A DNA stretch of 41,721 bases, taken from assembly GCA_019163335.1 (NCBI GenBank), contig JAFLKM010000016.1:1-41721 (forward strand). The letters run 5' to 3'. Under the pieces are notes generated by a model. That model worked only from the letters and a program-made list of their open reading frames with translations, did no database searches and was not told the DNA's origin. Positions 34,193-41,721 of this stretch are shown here, piece by piece. Position 1 is the stretch's first letter. Each line of letters opens with the position of its first letter. This stretch comes from Desulfobulbaceae bacterium. Its GTDB lineage: Bacteria > Desulfobacterota > Desulfobulbia > Desulfobulbales > Desulfocapsaceae. Position numbers and translations under genes: made by a program.

Positions 34193-34588
34193 ATGAATCT
34201 TGAAACATATTTTTCTGAACATACCGGTGTCGGGGTATTGGCCACAAGCGATGCTGCCGGGGTAGTGGATACCGCCATTTACTCAAAACCCCATGTTGAA
34301 GGGGTTGATACCATTGTCTTTATCATGCGTGATCGCCTTACCCACAAAAATCTGCAGGAAAACGGCCATGCCAGTTATCTGTTTCTGGAAGATGGAAGGG
34401 GCTATATTGGTGCTCGTATGTTTTTGACCAAGGTTGATGAGAGTACGGATCAGGAACTGATTGCCTCCATGACCAGGCGCCATTTAAGTCCGGAGGAGGA
34501 CAAGGCCAAGGGAGACAAATTTCTGGTTCGCTTCCGGGTGGGCAAGGTCCTCACTCTGATCGGCGGGGAAGAGGTTGTCCTGCAATGA
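34193..34588 (+). CDS. Pyridoxamine 5'-phosphate oxidase-fold protein
   Basis: 131 aa from the ATG preceded by GGGAGAAGAGAG; the frame is open nine codons earlier. The order GVGVLATSDAAGVVDTAIYSKP, TIVFIMRDRLTHKNLQENGHASYLF and GARMFLTKVD is that of small flavin-binding split-barrel proteins, with the strand that often contacts the FMN phosphate near residues 45-55. Many such proteins bind FMN, others heme or F420; the sequence does not decide. It follows thiC by 86 bases and may share its riboswitch control. Function unknown. Confidence 0.8.
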   Translation: MNLETYFSEHTGVGVLATSDAAGVVDTAIYSKPHVEGVDTIVFIMRDRLTHKNLQENGHASYLFLEDGRGYIGARMFLTKVDESTDQELIASMTRRHLSPEEDKAKGDKFLVRFRVGKVLTLIGGEEVVLQ

Positions 34589-34630
34589 TTCTGTTTGGCA
34601 GAGACAACCAGGAGCAAACCAGGGAACACT

Positions 34631-36091
34631 GTGGAAAATCATGATGTGATCATTGTTGGTGGCGGCATCGGCGGCCTGGTTGCCGGCGGGCTTCTGGCCC
34701 GCAGCGGGGCGCGGGTGCTCCTGCTTGAGCAGGGCGTCCATGTTGGTGGATGTGCCGCCACGTTTTCGCACCGGGGCTATCGGTTTGATGCCGGAGCCAC
34801 CATTGGCTGCGGTTTTCATCCCGGTGGGCCAATGCATTGGCTGGGGGAGCAGCTTGATATTCAGTGGCCGCTGCGTCCTCTCCCGGTGGCCTGGGAGTAT
34901 TGTGATGGGGACGTGTGTCTTCCCCTTGATCCTGCCAGGCACACGCTGCTCCAGCAGTTTCCTGAAAGCAGGGGGTTTTTGCAGGAACAGGCGGAGTTGG
35001 CCGACAGTCTCTGGGAGTTGTCAGAATGCCTGCTTACTCTCTATGGTCAGTGGCGGATGCGGCAGGCCGTTTCCCTTGGCGCCTGTCTTTTGCCAGGGAT
35101 CAAGAATGTCCGGCTCCTCCGTCTTGCTTCGATGACGGTGGCCCAGTGGTTGAAGCGGCATCGGCTGGATGACAATAAGGCCTTCTCTCGTTTCATCGAT
35201 GCCCAATTGCTAATTTCCGCCCAGACTACGGCGGCGAATTGTAATGCCCTCTTTGCGGCCCTTGCTCTGGATCTGCCGAGGCGCTCTCCCTGCGTCTTTG
35301 ATGGCGGCATTGGCACTGTTGCGGAGCTGATCAGTCAGGCCATTGGTAAAAATGGCGGTCAGGTGTGTTGCGGAGAAAAGGTGCAGTCCTTTACCCTCCA
35401 TGGAGAAAGAATCAGCGAGGTTGTCACGGAGAAAGGCAGTTACCGGGCTCAAGAGGTGGTGCTCAACGGTTCTGATATGACCTTGGCCTCGCTTTTGGGA
35501 AAAGAACCCGCTGCGGGTTTTGGGGATGGCCCCGGTCGCGCCGCCTGGAGCGCCTTTATCCTTCATATGGGAGTGGAGAACACCATTATGGCTGAGCGGC
35601 CAGGGGATCATCTGCAACTGCTTCGCCCGGAAAGCATTGGGCTTGCCGAAGGCGACTCCATTTTTATTTCCGCCTCACCGATGACCGACGCAACACGGGC
35701 GCCCAGCGGCAAAAGGGCGATTACCCTCTCCACCCATACAAAAGTTGACCCCTGGTGGCTGGCCTGGAGGCAGAGCCAGGAGGCATATCGGAGTTTAAAG
35801 GCAGAGTACACCGAGAGGGTGCTCAATGTTGCGGAAGGCTATGTGCCCGGGATACGCCAGGGCATGGATCTCTGCCTGGCCGGTTCGCCCGTGACCTATG
35901 CCCGCTATACCGGCCGCCATCTCGGGCTTGTCGGCGGCTACACCCAGACCCAGTTGCGGGCCCCGAAACAGAATTTGTATGGCCTCAAAAACTGTACCCT
36001 GGTGGGAGATTCCTCTTTCCCCGGCCAATCCGTAGCCGGGGTCACGGTTGGAGCGACAATGGCGGTAGACGCGCTGTTGCGCCGGCTGTAG
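34631..36091 (+). CDS. CrtI/CrtISO-like FAD-dependent oxidoreductase
   Basis: 486 aa from GTG, chosen for the AGGGA site just upstream; a TTG 12 codons earlier is possible. The N-terminal dinucleotide-binding motif DVIIVGGGIGGLVAGGLL with acidic residue in LLLEQG, then GGCAATFSHRGYRFDAGAT, is typical of phytoene desaturase, carotenoid isomerase and related amine-oxidase-fold enzymes. The C-terminal FAD motif is NCTLVGDSSFPGQSVAGVTVGA. No phytoene synthase or other carotenoid gene is in the window, so the substrate could be a carotenoid, an apocarotenoid or a quinone-like lipid. Next to a membrane protein and facing the B12 regulator. Confidence 0.85.
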   Translation: MENHDVIIVGGGIGGLVAGGLLARSGARVLLLEQGVHVGGCAATFSHRGYRFDAGATIGCGFHPGGPMHWLGEQLDIQWPLRPLPVAWEYCDGDVCLPLDPARHTLLQQFPESRGFLQEQAELADSLWELSECLLTLYGQWRMRQAVSLGACLLPGIKNVRLLRLASMTVAQWLKRHRLDDNKAFSRFIDAQLLISAQTTAANCNALFAALALDLPRRSPCVFDGGIGTVAELISQAIGKNGGQVCCGEKVQSFTLHGERISEVVTEKGSYRAQEVVLNGSDMTLASLLGKEPAAGFGDGPGRAAWSAFILHMGVENTIMAERPGDHLQLLRPESIGLAEGDSIFISASPMTDATRAPSGKRAITLSTHTKVDPWWLAWRQSQEAYRSLKAEYTERVLNVAEGYVPGIRQGMDLCLAGSPVTYARYTGRHLGLVGGYTQTQLRAPKQNLYGLKNCTLVGDSSFPGQSVAGVTVGATMAVDALLRRL

Positions 36092-36113
36092 GAAAAAAGG
36101 AGCCGATCACTTC

Positions 36114-36539
36114 ATGAACCCCCTGGCTGAACTCCAGACCATTGTTGACAGTGGACTCTTTGTGCTCATCTGGCTTGTTCAGCTGGTTATCTATCCTTCC
36201 TTTGTGGTTATTGAAGAAGAGCATTTTTACTCCTGGCACACCCGCTTCTCTGCCATGATCAGCCTGGTGGTCACGCCGCTGATGGTTATTCAGGTGGGCA
36301 TAGAGGCGGTGGTGATGATGAGTGATATCCGCTGGTGGCGGATAATACCCATCATCCTTATCTGGCTTTCCACCTTCTTTCTTTCCATTCCCTGTCATCG
36401 CAGACTGCACACCGGGGGCAAGGACGCCGCAATAATCCGCAGGCTGGTCTTGACGAACTGGATTCGCACCCTGCTCTGGAGTCTGCTCTTCTGGCAGACA
36501 GGCGCGGCTATTCTGGCCCGCAGCCCTTTTTTTCAATAA
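36114..36539 (+). CDS. Four-helix membrane protein of unknown function
   Basis: 141 aa with four predicted helices. Recognisable blocks are LIWLVQLVIYPSF, FYSWHTRFSAMISLVVTPLMV, LSTFFLSIPCHRRLHTGG and IRRLVLTNWIRTLLWS. From memory, proteins with this block pattern are often found beside photolyase, carotenoid or MerR-B12 genes, but I cannot verify that here. The conserved His in SWHTRF and HRRLH could bind a metal or cofactor; this is a guess. It starts 22 bases after the FAD oxidoreductase gene and ends 19 bases from the convergent MerR-B12 gene. Confidence 0.8.
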   Translation: MNPLAELQTIVDSGLFVLIWLVQLVIYPSFVVIEEEHFYSWHTRFSAMISLVVTPLMVIQVGIEAVVMMSDIRWWRIIPIILIWLSTFFLSIPCHRRLHTGGKDAAIIRRLVLTNWIRTLLWSLLFWQTGAAILARSPFFQ

Positions 36540-36558
36540 GGAAACACCTGGATGCTGT

Positions 36559-37536
36559 TTATGCCGTCCCGGCAGACCCAGCTTTTCCAGCCAGCCGCTG
36601 CACATCCTCGGGAATGTGAAAACAGGGGACGCAGAACTCACAGCCGGCCGGATTCAGTGCGTTGTCGGTTTTGCTGATTCCCTGCCCACCAATAAGAAAG
36701 CGTATTTTTTGACGGCCGGCGACAACGGCCAGCTCCTTGCGATATTTTTGATACCGGACCGGATCGCTGACGGACAGCCAGATGCTCTCCGCTCCTGTCT
36801 GCTGGATACTCTCTTCCATGGCCGGCAGAGGCATGGAAGATCCCAGAAACACGACATCCCATCCCTGGCGGGCGAGGGCGTAGGCCACGGTGAGTAGGCC
36901 GATGGTGTGTTCTTCGCCGGGGAAACAGCAGCAGATGGTCACCGGTTTTGCCTTGGAGATGGCAACCTTGGCTGATTGATGGGCCTTCTCCAGGCCATTC
37001 TTCAGGTATTGTTCCACCATGTTGCTGATCAGATGTTCCCCGGCAATGCCCATGGTTCCGGAAAGACAGGCCGCCCCGGTCTGATCCATGGCCCGGGGGA
37101 TGATATCGTACACCACTGTATCCAGGTTGAGTTCCATCTCGGCCTGGGTGAGGGCCGCCTGCAGACGGGGGCCATCAACGCTTTTGGCGGCGGCCACAAG
37201 CTCTTCCTGATGGCGATCCATCCGTGTCGTCGGAACTCCTTCTGTCCTGATGGGCGGGAGGGTTGGGACAGCAAGCGACTCTGTGGCGCGAGCCTCGATG
37301 AGCAGCCTCTCTCTGCCCAAGACCGCCAGTTCACCGATGCGGGCCCCATTTTGTATGGCCCTTGTAAGATAGCGCAGGAGCAACAAGTCGTCCTGCGTGT
37401 AGAGGCGCTGCCGGCCAGATCCGCGAATCGGCGCAAGGAGTTGGTAGCGTTTTTCCCAGGCCCGGAGCAGGTGCGGCGAAATGCCGCACTCCCGTGCCAG
37501 GGTGCCAATCTTGTAGACCTGCATGTCGAGGTTCAT
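36559..37536 (-). CDS. MerR-type regulator with cobalamin-binding domain (CarH/LitR-like)
   Basis: 325 aa. A MerR winged helix covers residues 1-75 (YKIGTLARECGISPHLLRAWEKRY). A helical bundle covers about 105-185 and a Rossmann-like B12 domain about 195-310. The lower-axial cobalamin motif is complete as E208-x-H210-x-x-G213 (PGEEHTIG), and FLIGGQG follows. The helical bundle keeps Glu167-His168 (GIAGEHLIS), but the Trp that caps the adenosyl group in CarH aligns with Cys157 (AACLSGTMG). Family precedent: in the dark the AdoCbl-bound tetramer represses carotenoid and photolyase genes, and light releases it. The start overlaps the methyltransferase stop (TGATG), so the two are co-translated. 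Confidence 0.92.
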   Translation of the reverse strand: MNLDMQVYKIGTLARECGISPHLLRAWEKRYQLLAPIRGSGRQRLYTQDDLLLLRYLTRAIQNGARIGELAVLGRERLLIEARATESLAVPTLPPIRTEGVPTTRMDRHQEELVAAAKSVDGPRLQAALTQAEMELNLDTVVYDIIPRAMDQTGAACLSGTMGIAGEHLISNMVEQYLKNGLEKAHQSAKVAISKAKPVTICCCFPGEEHTIGLLTVAYALARQGWDVVFLGSSMPLPAMEESIQQTGAESIWLSVSDPVRYQKYRKELAVVAGRQKIRFLIGGQGISKTDNALNPAGCEFCVPCFHIPEDVQRLAGKAGSAGTA

Positions 37537-38741
37537 CAGGCTTTCTTCCCCCAGGCCATGAAAACCGGATCGCTCAACAGCAGCTCCTGATGCGGATCAT
37601 CCTCGGGTCTGGGCATTCCGCGTTTACTCATGCTGGCCAGTTCGGTAAACCCGCCGGTCTGGTGAAACATTTCCAGTACCATTCCCAATCGTTCAAACTC
37701 ATGGAGTTCAGCCCAACCCTTGATGGCTTTGGGCGGGAACCAGCGATTGGAAAACGCCAGGGCCAAGACGCCTCCGGGAACAAGAACCCGCTGTATTTCA
37801 GCAAAGATGGCCAGCGGGTCGGTCAGGTATTCCACCGAGGCGGTACAGATGACCGCATCCATGCTGTTGTCGGCCAAAGGGATCACCGGGGCGTGGTTGA
37901 GATCATGGAGTATTGTCGCGCTTGCTCTTTTATTGGCGGCGAGCTCAGCCTCGTTCATCCCGAGGACGGTGAGTGCCTTCAAGGATAGCTGTTCCGGAAG
38001 ATGGGAATCCCAGCTGCCCATGAGGTCGAGCACCCTGGCCCCCGGGGTGATGAGTCGTTGGTATTGCCTGCGGATTGCGGCTCTGGCGGCTGAGTCCAGG
38101 TGCTGAACCATGCGTGGCGCTCCATAAAACAGCTGGTCGGGACTCTCGTCTTGCCGCTGTCGGCCTTCGGCGCTGAAAAAATCGGTGGCGACATTCTGGT
38201 AGCGGGCCTGCATGCCGGGGCCATTTTCACAGATCAGGGCCAGCCAGTCCTCGCAGCGGCCGCCCCGCTCCACCCCCGATTTGTGGATCTCGATGACTTT
38301 TGCGCGCAGAGAAAGATCGTGTCCCGCCAAAGGATGATTGAGATCAAAGCGCAGCTTCTCATCTTGGGCAACACATCGGGCCGGTGCCGTTGAAACCTCG
38401 AAGACATTGCTGACCCCGTGCAGAAAACCCTGCGGATAGAAGCGGCCTGCATGGGGTACGAGCATTGTAGCCGGATTGGTCGGGGCGTAAAATTGCTGGG
38501 GGCGGATTTCCACCAGTTTATTTTGAAGATACAGGGCAGGGGAGACATTGGCCGGAACCGCTGCCTGCGCCTCTTCTCCCTCGCCTTTGTCGTTCAGGGC
38601 AGCGGCCAGTCCAGGGACAAAACAGTCACGCCACATGTTGACCTGATCCGTCCACAGGCTGTCCTGATGGTGCACCCCGTTGCTTTGCCAGTCCAGCGTA
38701 AACTCAATGGTGGCGCGGCTGTAGCCGTTTATTTTTTCCAT
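37536..38741 (-). CDS. FKBP/SlyD-like domain fused to SAM-dependent methyltransferase
   Basis: 401 aa; GGAGG lies 8 bases before the ATG. The first 155 residues resemble an FKBP-type prolyl isomerase of the SlyD kind: RATIEFTLDWQSNG, WRDCFVPGLAAAL and RFDLNHPLAGHDLSLRAKVIEI, with an insertion between. The C-terminal half (about 210-401) is a class I methyltransferase with an atypical motif I, ARVLDLMGSWDSHLP, instead of a GxGxG loop, then VICTASVEYLTDP and RVLVPGGVLALAFSNRWFP. The methylated substrate is unknown. The isomerase part may help bind a protein or only be structural; most FKBP active-site aromatics are not evident. First gene of the pair with the MerR-B12 regulator. Confidence 0.82.
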   Translation of the reverse strand: MEKINGYSRATIEFTLDWQSNGVHHQDSLWTDQVNMWRDCFVPGLAAALNDKGEGEEAQAAVPANVSPALYLQNKLVEIRPQQFYAPTNPATMLVPHAGRFYPQGFLHGVSNVFEVSTAPARCVAQDEKLRFDLNHPLAGHDLSLRAKVIEIHKSGVERGGRCEDWLALICENGPGMQARYQNVATDFFSAEGRQRQDESPDQLFYGAPRMVQHLDSAARAAIRRQYQRLITPGARVLDLMGSWDSHLPEQLSLKALTVLGMNEAELAANKRASATILHDLNHAPVIPLADNSMDAVICTASVEYLTDPLAIFAEIQRVLVPGGVLALAFSNRWFPPKAIKGWAELHEFERLGMVLEMFHQTGGFTELASMSKRGMPRPEDDPHQELLLSDPVFMAWGKKA

Positions 38742-38896
38742 GGTCGTTCCTCCGGGTCGCAAGATGAATTGTTCATGTTAAGAAGTGTCTATCTGTTGTT
38801 GATATATTTAAATCGAAATAGCGAAAAATCAATCAATAATATAGACAAAACATTAACAATCAACCCGCTCCCGGGGATTCGCCTGGAAAGGAATTA

Positions 38897-39880
38897 TTAC
38901 ATCTTCTCCTTGAGTTCCTTTACTGCCTTCATGGTGGTGTTGATCTTGTAAAAATCATACCAGGTTTCATTCTCAACGGGGAGATTGAGGTTGCTGCCGT
39001 ACACCCGCCAGCCGTCATGGTAAATGGCAACGTCTTCATAGCCCAGTGCCCTGAGAGCCAGGTAGGAGTAGGCCGCCCGCTGGCCGGTCTGGCAATGGGT
39101 GATGACCCGGCTCTCGGCAGGAATGTCCTTGTATAGCAATTTCAGATCTGCGAGGGGGAGCATGCGAAACGATGTGGCGTTGAAGTTTTTGAAAAAGTCG
39201 ATGTTCACCGCCGTGGGCATGTGGCCTCCTCGCAGGGCACGAATGTCCGTCCCTTGATACTCGCCAGCCGTTCGCACATCAATGATGATGGCCTTCTTCT
39301 TACCTTCAATCACCTGCATCAGCTCGTCGGTTTTCACGCCTCTTTTCGCCTCGGGTATTGCTTTGAACGTGGTTGCCATGGTTTTTGTAGCGGTCGTATC
39401 GAGGCTTCCTCCTTCTGTCTGCCAGCCCTCTATCCCGCTGTCATAAAACTGCACCGTACATTTAGCAAGTGAGCTGTTACATCCCATGGTTTCAAGGGCC
39501 CAGAACATTACCGCATTCCACGTTGTTCTGCCCACGGCCCCATAGAGGATGATATGGCTTTCGTTGCTGATCCCCATGGTGCCAAGCTCTTTTTCAAGGC
39601 GGGGGAGTAACGTCTCGGAGCGTTTTGTGTCTTCGGCATAGAGGGTGGATATCCAACCCGGCATAAGCACCGCCCCTGGAATATGCCCCTCCGCATATTC
39701 ATCGGGAAATCGCATGTCCATGCAAACCCAGCCCGGTTTGCTGATCTTGTCCTTGAGGAACACGTGGTCGACGATAAGCTCTGACCCGCTTGCGGCAAAG
39801 AGTGCCGGGGAATAGCAACAGCAGAGGAGCAACCCCGCAAGGATGGTTTTGAACAGGTATTTTACGTGCTTGATATTCAT
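38897..39880 (-). CDS. Exported double-rhodanese sulfurtransferase
   Basis: 327 aa with a Sec signal peptide (AGLLLCCCYSPALFA, cleavage near residue 29) and an AAAGGAG-like AGGAG site. Two rhodanese domains follow. The first (about 35-160) has the structural motif DMRFPDEYAEGHIPGA, but its active-site loop reads GAVGRTTW (114-121) without Cys. The second (about 180-310) has DVRTAGEYQG and the active loop HCQTGQRA with Cys263. This inactive-N, active-C layout is the classic rhodanese/TST plan. A periplasmic role in thiosulfate, polysulfide or sulfane transfer is likely in a sulfur-metabolising host, but the donor is unknown. Confidence 0.92.
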   Translation of the reverse strand: MNIKHVKYLFKTILAGLLLCCCYSPALFAASGSELIVDHVFLKDKISKPGWVCMDMRFPDEYAEGHIPGAVLMPGWISTLYAEDTKRSETLLPRLEKELGTMGISNESHIILYGAVGRTTWNAVMFWALETMGCNSSLAKCTVQFYDSGIEGWQTEGGSLDTTATKTMATTFKAIPEAKRGVKTDELMQVIEGKKKAIIIDVRTAGEYQGTDIRALRGGHMPTAVNIDFFKNFNATSFRMLPLADLKLLYKDIPAESRVITHCQTGQRAAYSYLALRALGYEDVAIYHDGWRVYGSNLNLPVENETWYDFYKINTTMKAVKELKEKM

Positions 39881-39920
39881 TTTTTTCTCCTTTGGTCTGA
39901 TAGTATCTGGGCGTCTATTC

Positions 39921-39955
39921 GACTGCCGGCAATAGAATTGATCTTGCAGGCAGTC
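39921..39955 (-). other. Imperfect hairpin between the surface-protein and rhodanese genes
   Basis: GACTGCC and GGCAGTC form a 7-bp stem extended inward by one mismatch and GCAA/TTGC, with an 11-base loop. It lies in the 165-base gap, 41 bases upstream of the rhodanese start. No T run follows on the minus strand, so it may be a weak terminator of the upstream gene or a regulatory leader structure. Confidence 0.35.
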
Positions 39956-40045
39956 TTTGAAGAACAGCCCAGTCAGTGCAAGTAGTTACTCTTATGCCGC
40001 CAAGTTCCCGCACGAGGAAATGGTGTGATTTTATGGAGAAGGTGA

Positions 40046-41721
40046 TTATCTCCTTCCGCCACCACCCCTTCCACCTCCACCCCCTCTGCTTGCCCCTCCT
40101 GTTCGCGACGAAGTCGCTGATCCTGATCCAAAGTTGCGGCTGCTCTGACTCAGTTGATTGCCTCGGGAACGGGCCTGCGCCTGTGATTCCATGTTGCCCG
40201 CGCGTGGGATGAACTGGCTGTCGCGTGAAGGCTGCTGTCTCTGGAATGAGCGGTCGGACTGGCTGGCGCTTATGCGAGTCGGGGCCTCTGACCGGACATT
40301 AGTCCTGGCGGGGCTGTTCTGGCTTTCCCGGGAGACTTCTTGTCTTTTTTGGGCGCGGTCGGTCTGACTCGTGCTGGAACGTGTCTGGGCCTGTGACTTC
40401 ACGTTACTCCCGCGCTCCGGTTTATTGACATCTTCCCAGCCGCTGCCGGAATTGGAGCTCCAGTTGCCGTCGCTGTCTCGTTTATAGACATTGCCGTCCT
40501 TGCCGGCATAGACATTGCCTTGTTTTCCTTTGACTACCGCACCCTGACTGTTTTTTGTGTCCCAGGCAACGGCACCTGTTCCCTTGTTGGTCTGGACACC
40601 GGCGACGGTTCCATTCTCATTGCTGCGGTATCCGCCGCGCACGGCGGTACCGGTGCTGGGGTTATATGCTGCGCCTCTTCCGGCGGAGCCATAGGCGGTA
40701 TCCACCCGGGTACCAGCGGCCCGGGCCCCTGTATAAGGGTTGTAAGCCCGTCCTGTTGAAACACTGCCGCGGGGTCCATAGGCAGTGGCACCGCGTGCGT
40801 AGGTTCCGGTGTTTGGGTTGTAGGCTGCCCCGAATCCCACTCCTCCGTAGGGACCATACGCCCCTGCCGCCCGATAATAGCCACCGTAGGCATAACTGTA
40901 TCGAGCACCGCAACCGTAGGAATAGGGGACGGGATAATGGTAGTAATCATTGTAGTGATCGTTCAGCAGGGCTCCCACAATCATCCCGGCCCCAAACATC
41001 AGCACTCCGTTAGCTGCCACGTATTCGCCGCTGTAGCCCGCTGTCTGGGTATAGATGACGGTGCTTGGTGTAGTGCTCTGGACGGTTACATAGGTGACGT
41101 TGTGGGTGGGGTGGGTGGGAGGGATGGCATAAATGGCGGCCGGCACATTGAGACAGTAGGTCCAGGGGCCGCCGGGGGCCGGGCTGGTGTACCAGACGCC
41201 CCCTTCGCAGCAGTAGTAGGCGTTGTTCACAAGAAAGACGGCACTGGCGGTGTTGGTGGCATACTGGACACTGGTGAAAGGGATGGCTTGAAAACTGGGT
41301 TGGCCGTTGTAGATCACGTCCACTTTTGCCGGGGTATTGATATCCATGGTCGTGGTTGCCGGCACGGAGGCCAGCAGGACAGCGTCTTTTGCCTCGGTTG
41401 TCCCCGGTACTGAGGCCTTGACAAAGGCGGCGGGATCGTTCTCCGGAATGTGAGCAAAGTCTGCCGGGAGATCGTTACTGGCACTGCTCCAGGGGCCGTC
41501 CAAGCTGGTTGCACGGAACCAGCGTCCCGCTGTTAGAAAGTAGGAGTTGCCATCACCGGAGTTGAGAAAGACCGGGGTGTCGGTATTGCTCAACCGCAGC
41601 AGTTTGGTGCCGGGAATGGGGGTATAGGCCGGTTCTCCACGGGTGAGGATCAATTCCGCAGCTTCGTTGCTGACCAGGACAATCGGTGGATTTTTCTCAG
41701 GCTTGCCGGGAACATTTTTGC
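40046..41721 (-). CDS. Large repeat-containing surface/exported protein, 5' end missing
   Basis: The reading frame is open to the right window edge, so the N-terminus lies outside; about 557 residues are visible. The first 250 visible residues alternate beta-rich modules with Trp/Pro motifs (SYFLTAGRWFRAT, DGPWSSAS, YYCCEGGVWYTS, APGGPWTYC). A hydrophobic GVLMFGAGMIVGALL segment and a Tyr-rich stretch (HYNDYYHYPVPYSYG) follow, then Gly/Tyr-rich repeats with AYNPxTG three times and YGPxG. A Ser/Gln/Arg-rich repeat region and the tail GGGGGRGGGGRR end it. Similar proteins are sometimes annotated as carbohydrate-binding family V/XII, which I regard as weak. Probably envelope-associated; function unknown. 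Confidence 0.75.
   Translation of the reverse strand, partial: KNVPGKPEKNPPIVLVSNEAAELILTRGEPAYTPIPGTKLLRLSNTDTPVFLNSGDGNSYFLTAGRWFRATSLDGPWSSASNDLPADFAHIPENDPAAFVKASVPGTTEAKDAVLLASVPATTTMDINTPAKVDVIYNGQPSFQAIPFTSVQYATNTASAVFLVNNAYYCCEGGVWYTSPAPGGPWTYCLNVPAAIYAIPPTHPTHNVTYVTVQSTTPSTVIYTQTAGYSGEYVAANGVLMFGAGMIVGALLNDHYNDYYHYPVPYSYGCGARYSYAYGGYYRAAGAYGPYGGVGFGAAYNPNTGTYARGATAYGPRGSVSTGRAYNPYTGARAAGTRVDTAYGSAGRGAAYNPSTGTAVRGGYRSNENGTVAGVQTNKGTGAVAWDTKNSQGAVVKGKQGNVYAGKDGNVYKRDSDGNWSSNSGSGWEDVNKPERGSNVKSQAQTRSSTSQTDRAQKRQEVSRESQNSPARTNVRSEAPTRISASQSDRSFQRQQPSRDSQFIPRAGNMESQAQARSRGNQLSQSSRNFGSGSATSSRTGGASRGGGGGRGGGGRR
40130..40405 (-). repeat. 35-residue protein repeats near the C-terminus of the surface protein
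   Basis: Two complete 35-residue units begin with NVKSQAQTR and NVRSEAPTR, at 40405-40301 and 40300-40196, and a third degenerate unit begins NMESQAQAR at 40195. The consensus inside the unit is SASQsDRxxxRQxxSRxSQ. The units are rich in Ser, Gln and Arg and poor in hydrophobic residues, so they are probably disordered and charged, suited to binding polysaccharide or other polyanions. Confidence 0.8.

Noticed and set aside
32634-34286. 550-codon minus-strand frame opposite thiC
   Set aside because: Antisense shadow of thiC and its riboswitch; the protein is rich in His, Arg and Pro without any domain pattern.

Overview
The window looks like a chromosome segment of a Gram-negative anaerobe of the Desulfobacterota, most likely a relative of the Desulfobulbales (sulfate or sulfur metabolisers). 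This is inferred from protein resemblance, a strictly anaerobic-type short ThiC, a GTG/TTG-tolerant gene style and moderate GC; no rRNA or other taxonomic marker is present. The content is chromosomal housekeeping with a few lineage-specific insertions. I see no phage, insertion sequence, CRISPR array or conjugation gene.

Layout. 1-6782 (minus): a type IV pilus assembly operon in the order pilM, pilN, pilO, pilP, an AMIN-STN-TPR protein, an MshL/PilQ-type lipoprotein secretin, and the start of a further lipoprotein. 7206-10245 (plus): signal peptidase I, then pyrB-pyrC. 10281-11690 (minus): sfsA-queC. 11889-15764 (plus): a divergent GAPDH, pgk, tpiA, secG and tRNA-Leu(GAG), closed by a strong terminator. 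16090-17034 (minus): a DMT-type permease. 17162-26150 (plus): a large exported protein of unknown function, holA, clpS, clpA and a CPA2 antiporter with a Usp-like tail. 26259-29520 (plus): DedA, an exported CAP-domain protein, an Fsr-like MFS exporter and a DnaQ-like exonuclease.

29759-34588: a response-regulator diguanylate cyclase and a PAS-LuxR regulator (both minus). Divergent from the regulator lies a tandem array of three almost identical genes for 57-58 residue proteins, each with its own ribosome binding site. A TPP riboswitch with an intrinsic terminator and thiC follow, then a PNPOx-fold flavoprotein-like gene. 34631-38741: a CrtI/CrtISO-like FAD oxidoreductase and a four-helix membrane protein (plus), facing a translationally coupled minus pair of an FKBP/SlyD-methyltransferase fusion and a MerR-B12 regulator of the CarH/LitR type. 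38897-41721 (minus): an exported double-rhodanese protein and an incomplete repeat-rich surface protein with an Arg/Gly tail.

The three places most likely to hold undescribed biology are: (i) the homogenised small-protein array with its divergent regulator and a perfect dyad between them; (ii) the B12-regulator cassette, whose sensor keeps the cobalamin-ligand motifs but has Cys where CarH has the adenosyl-capping Trp; and (iii) the 905-residue exported protein whose C-terminal region carries a possible clan-CD-like His/Cys pair. All functional statements come from reading motifs by eye; no database search was possible.
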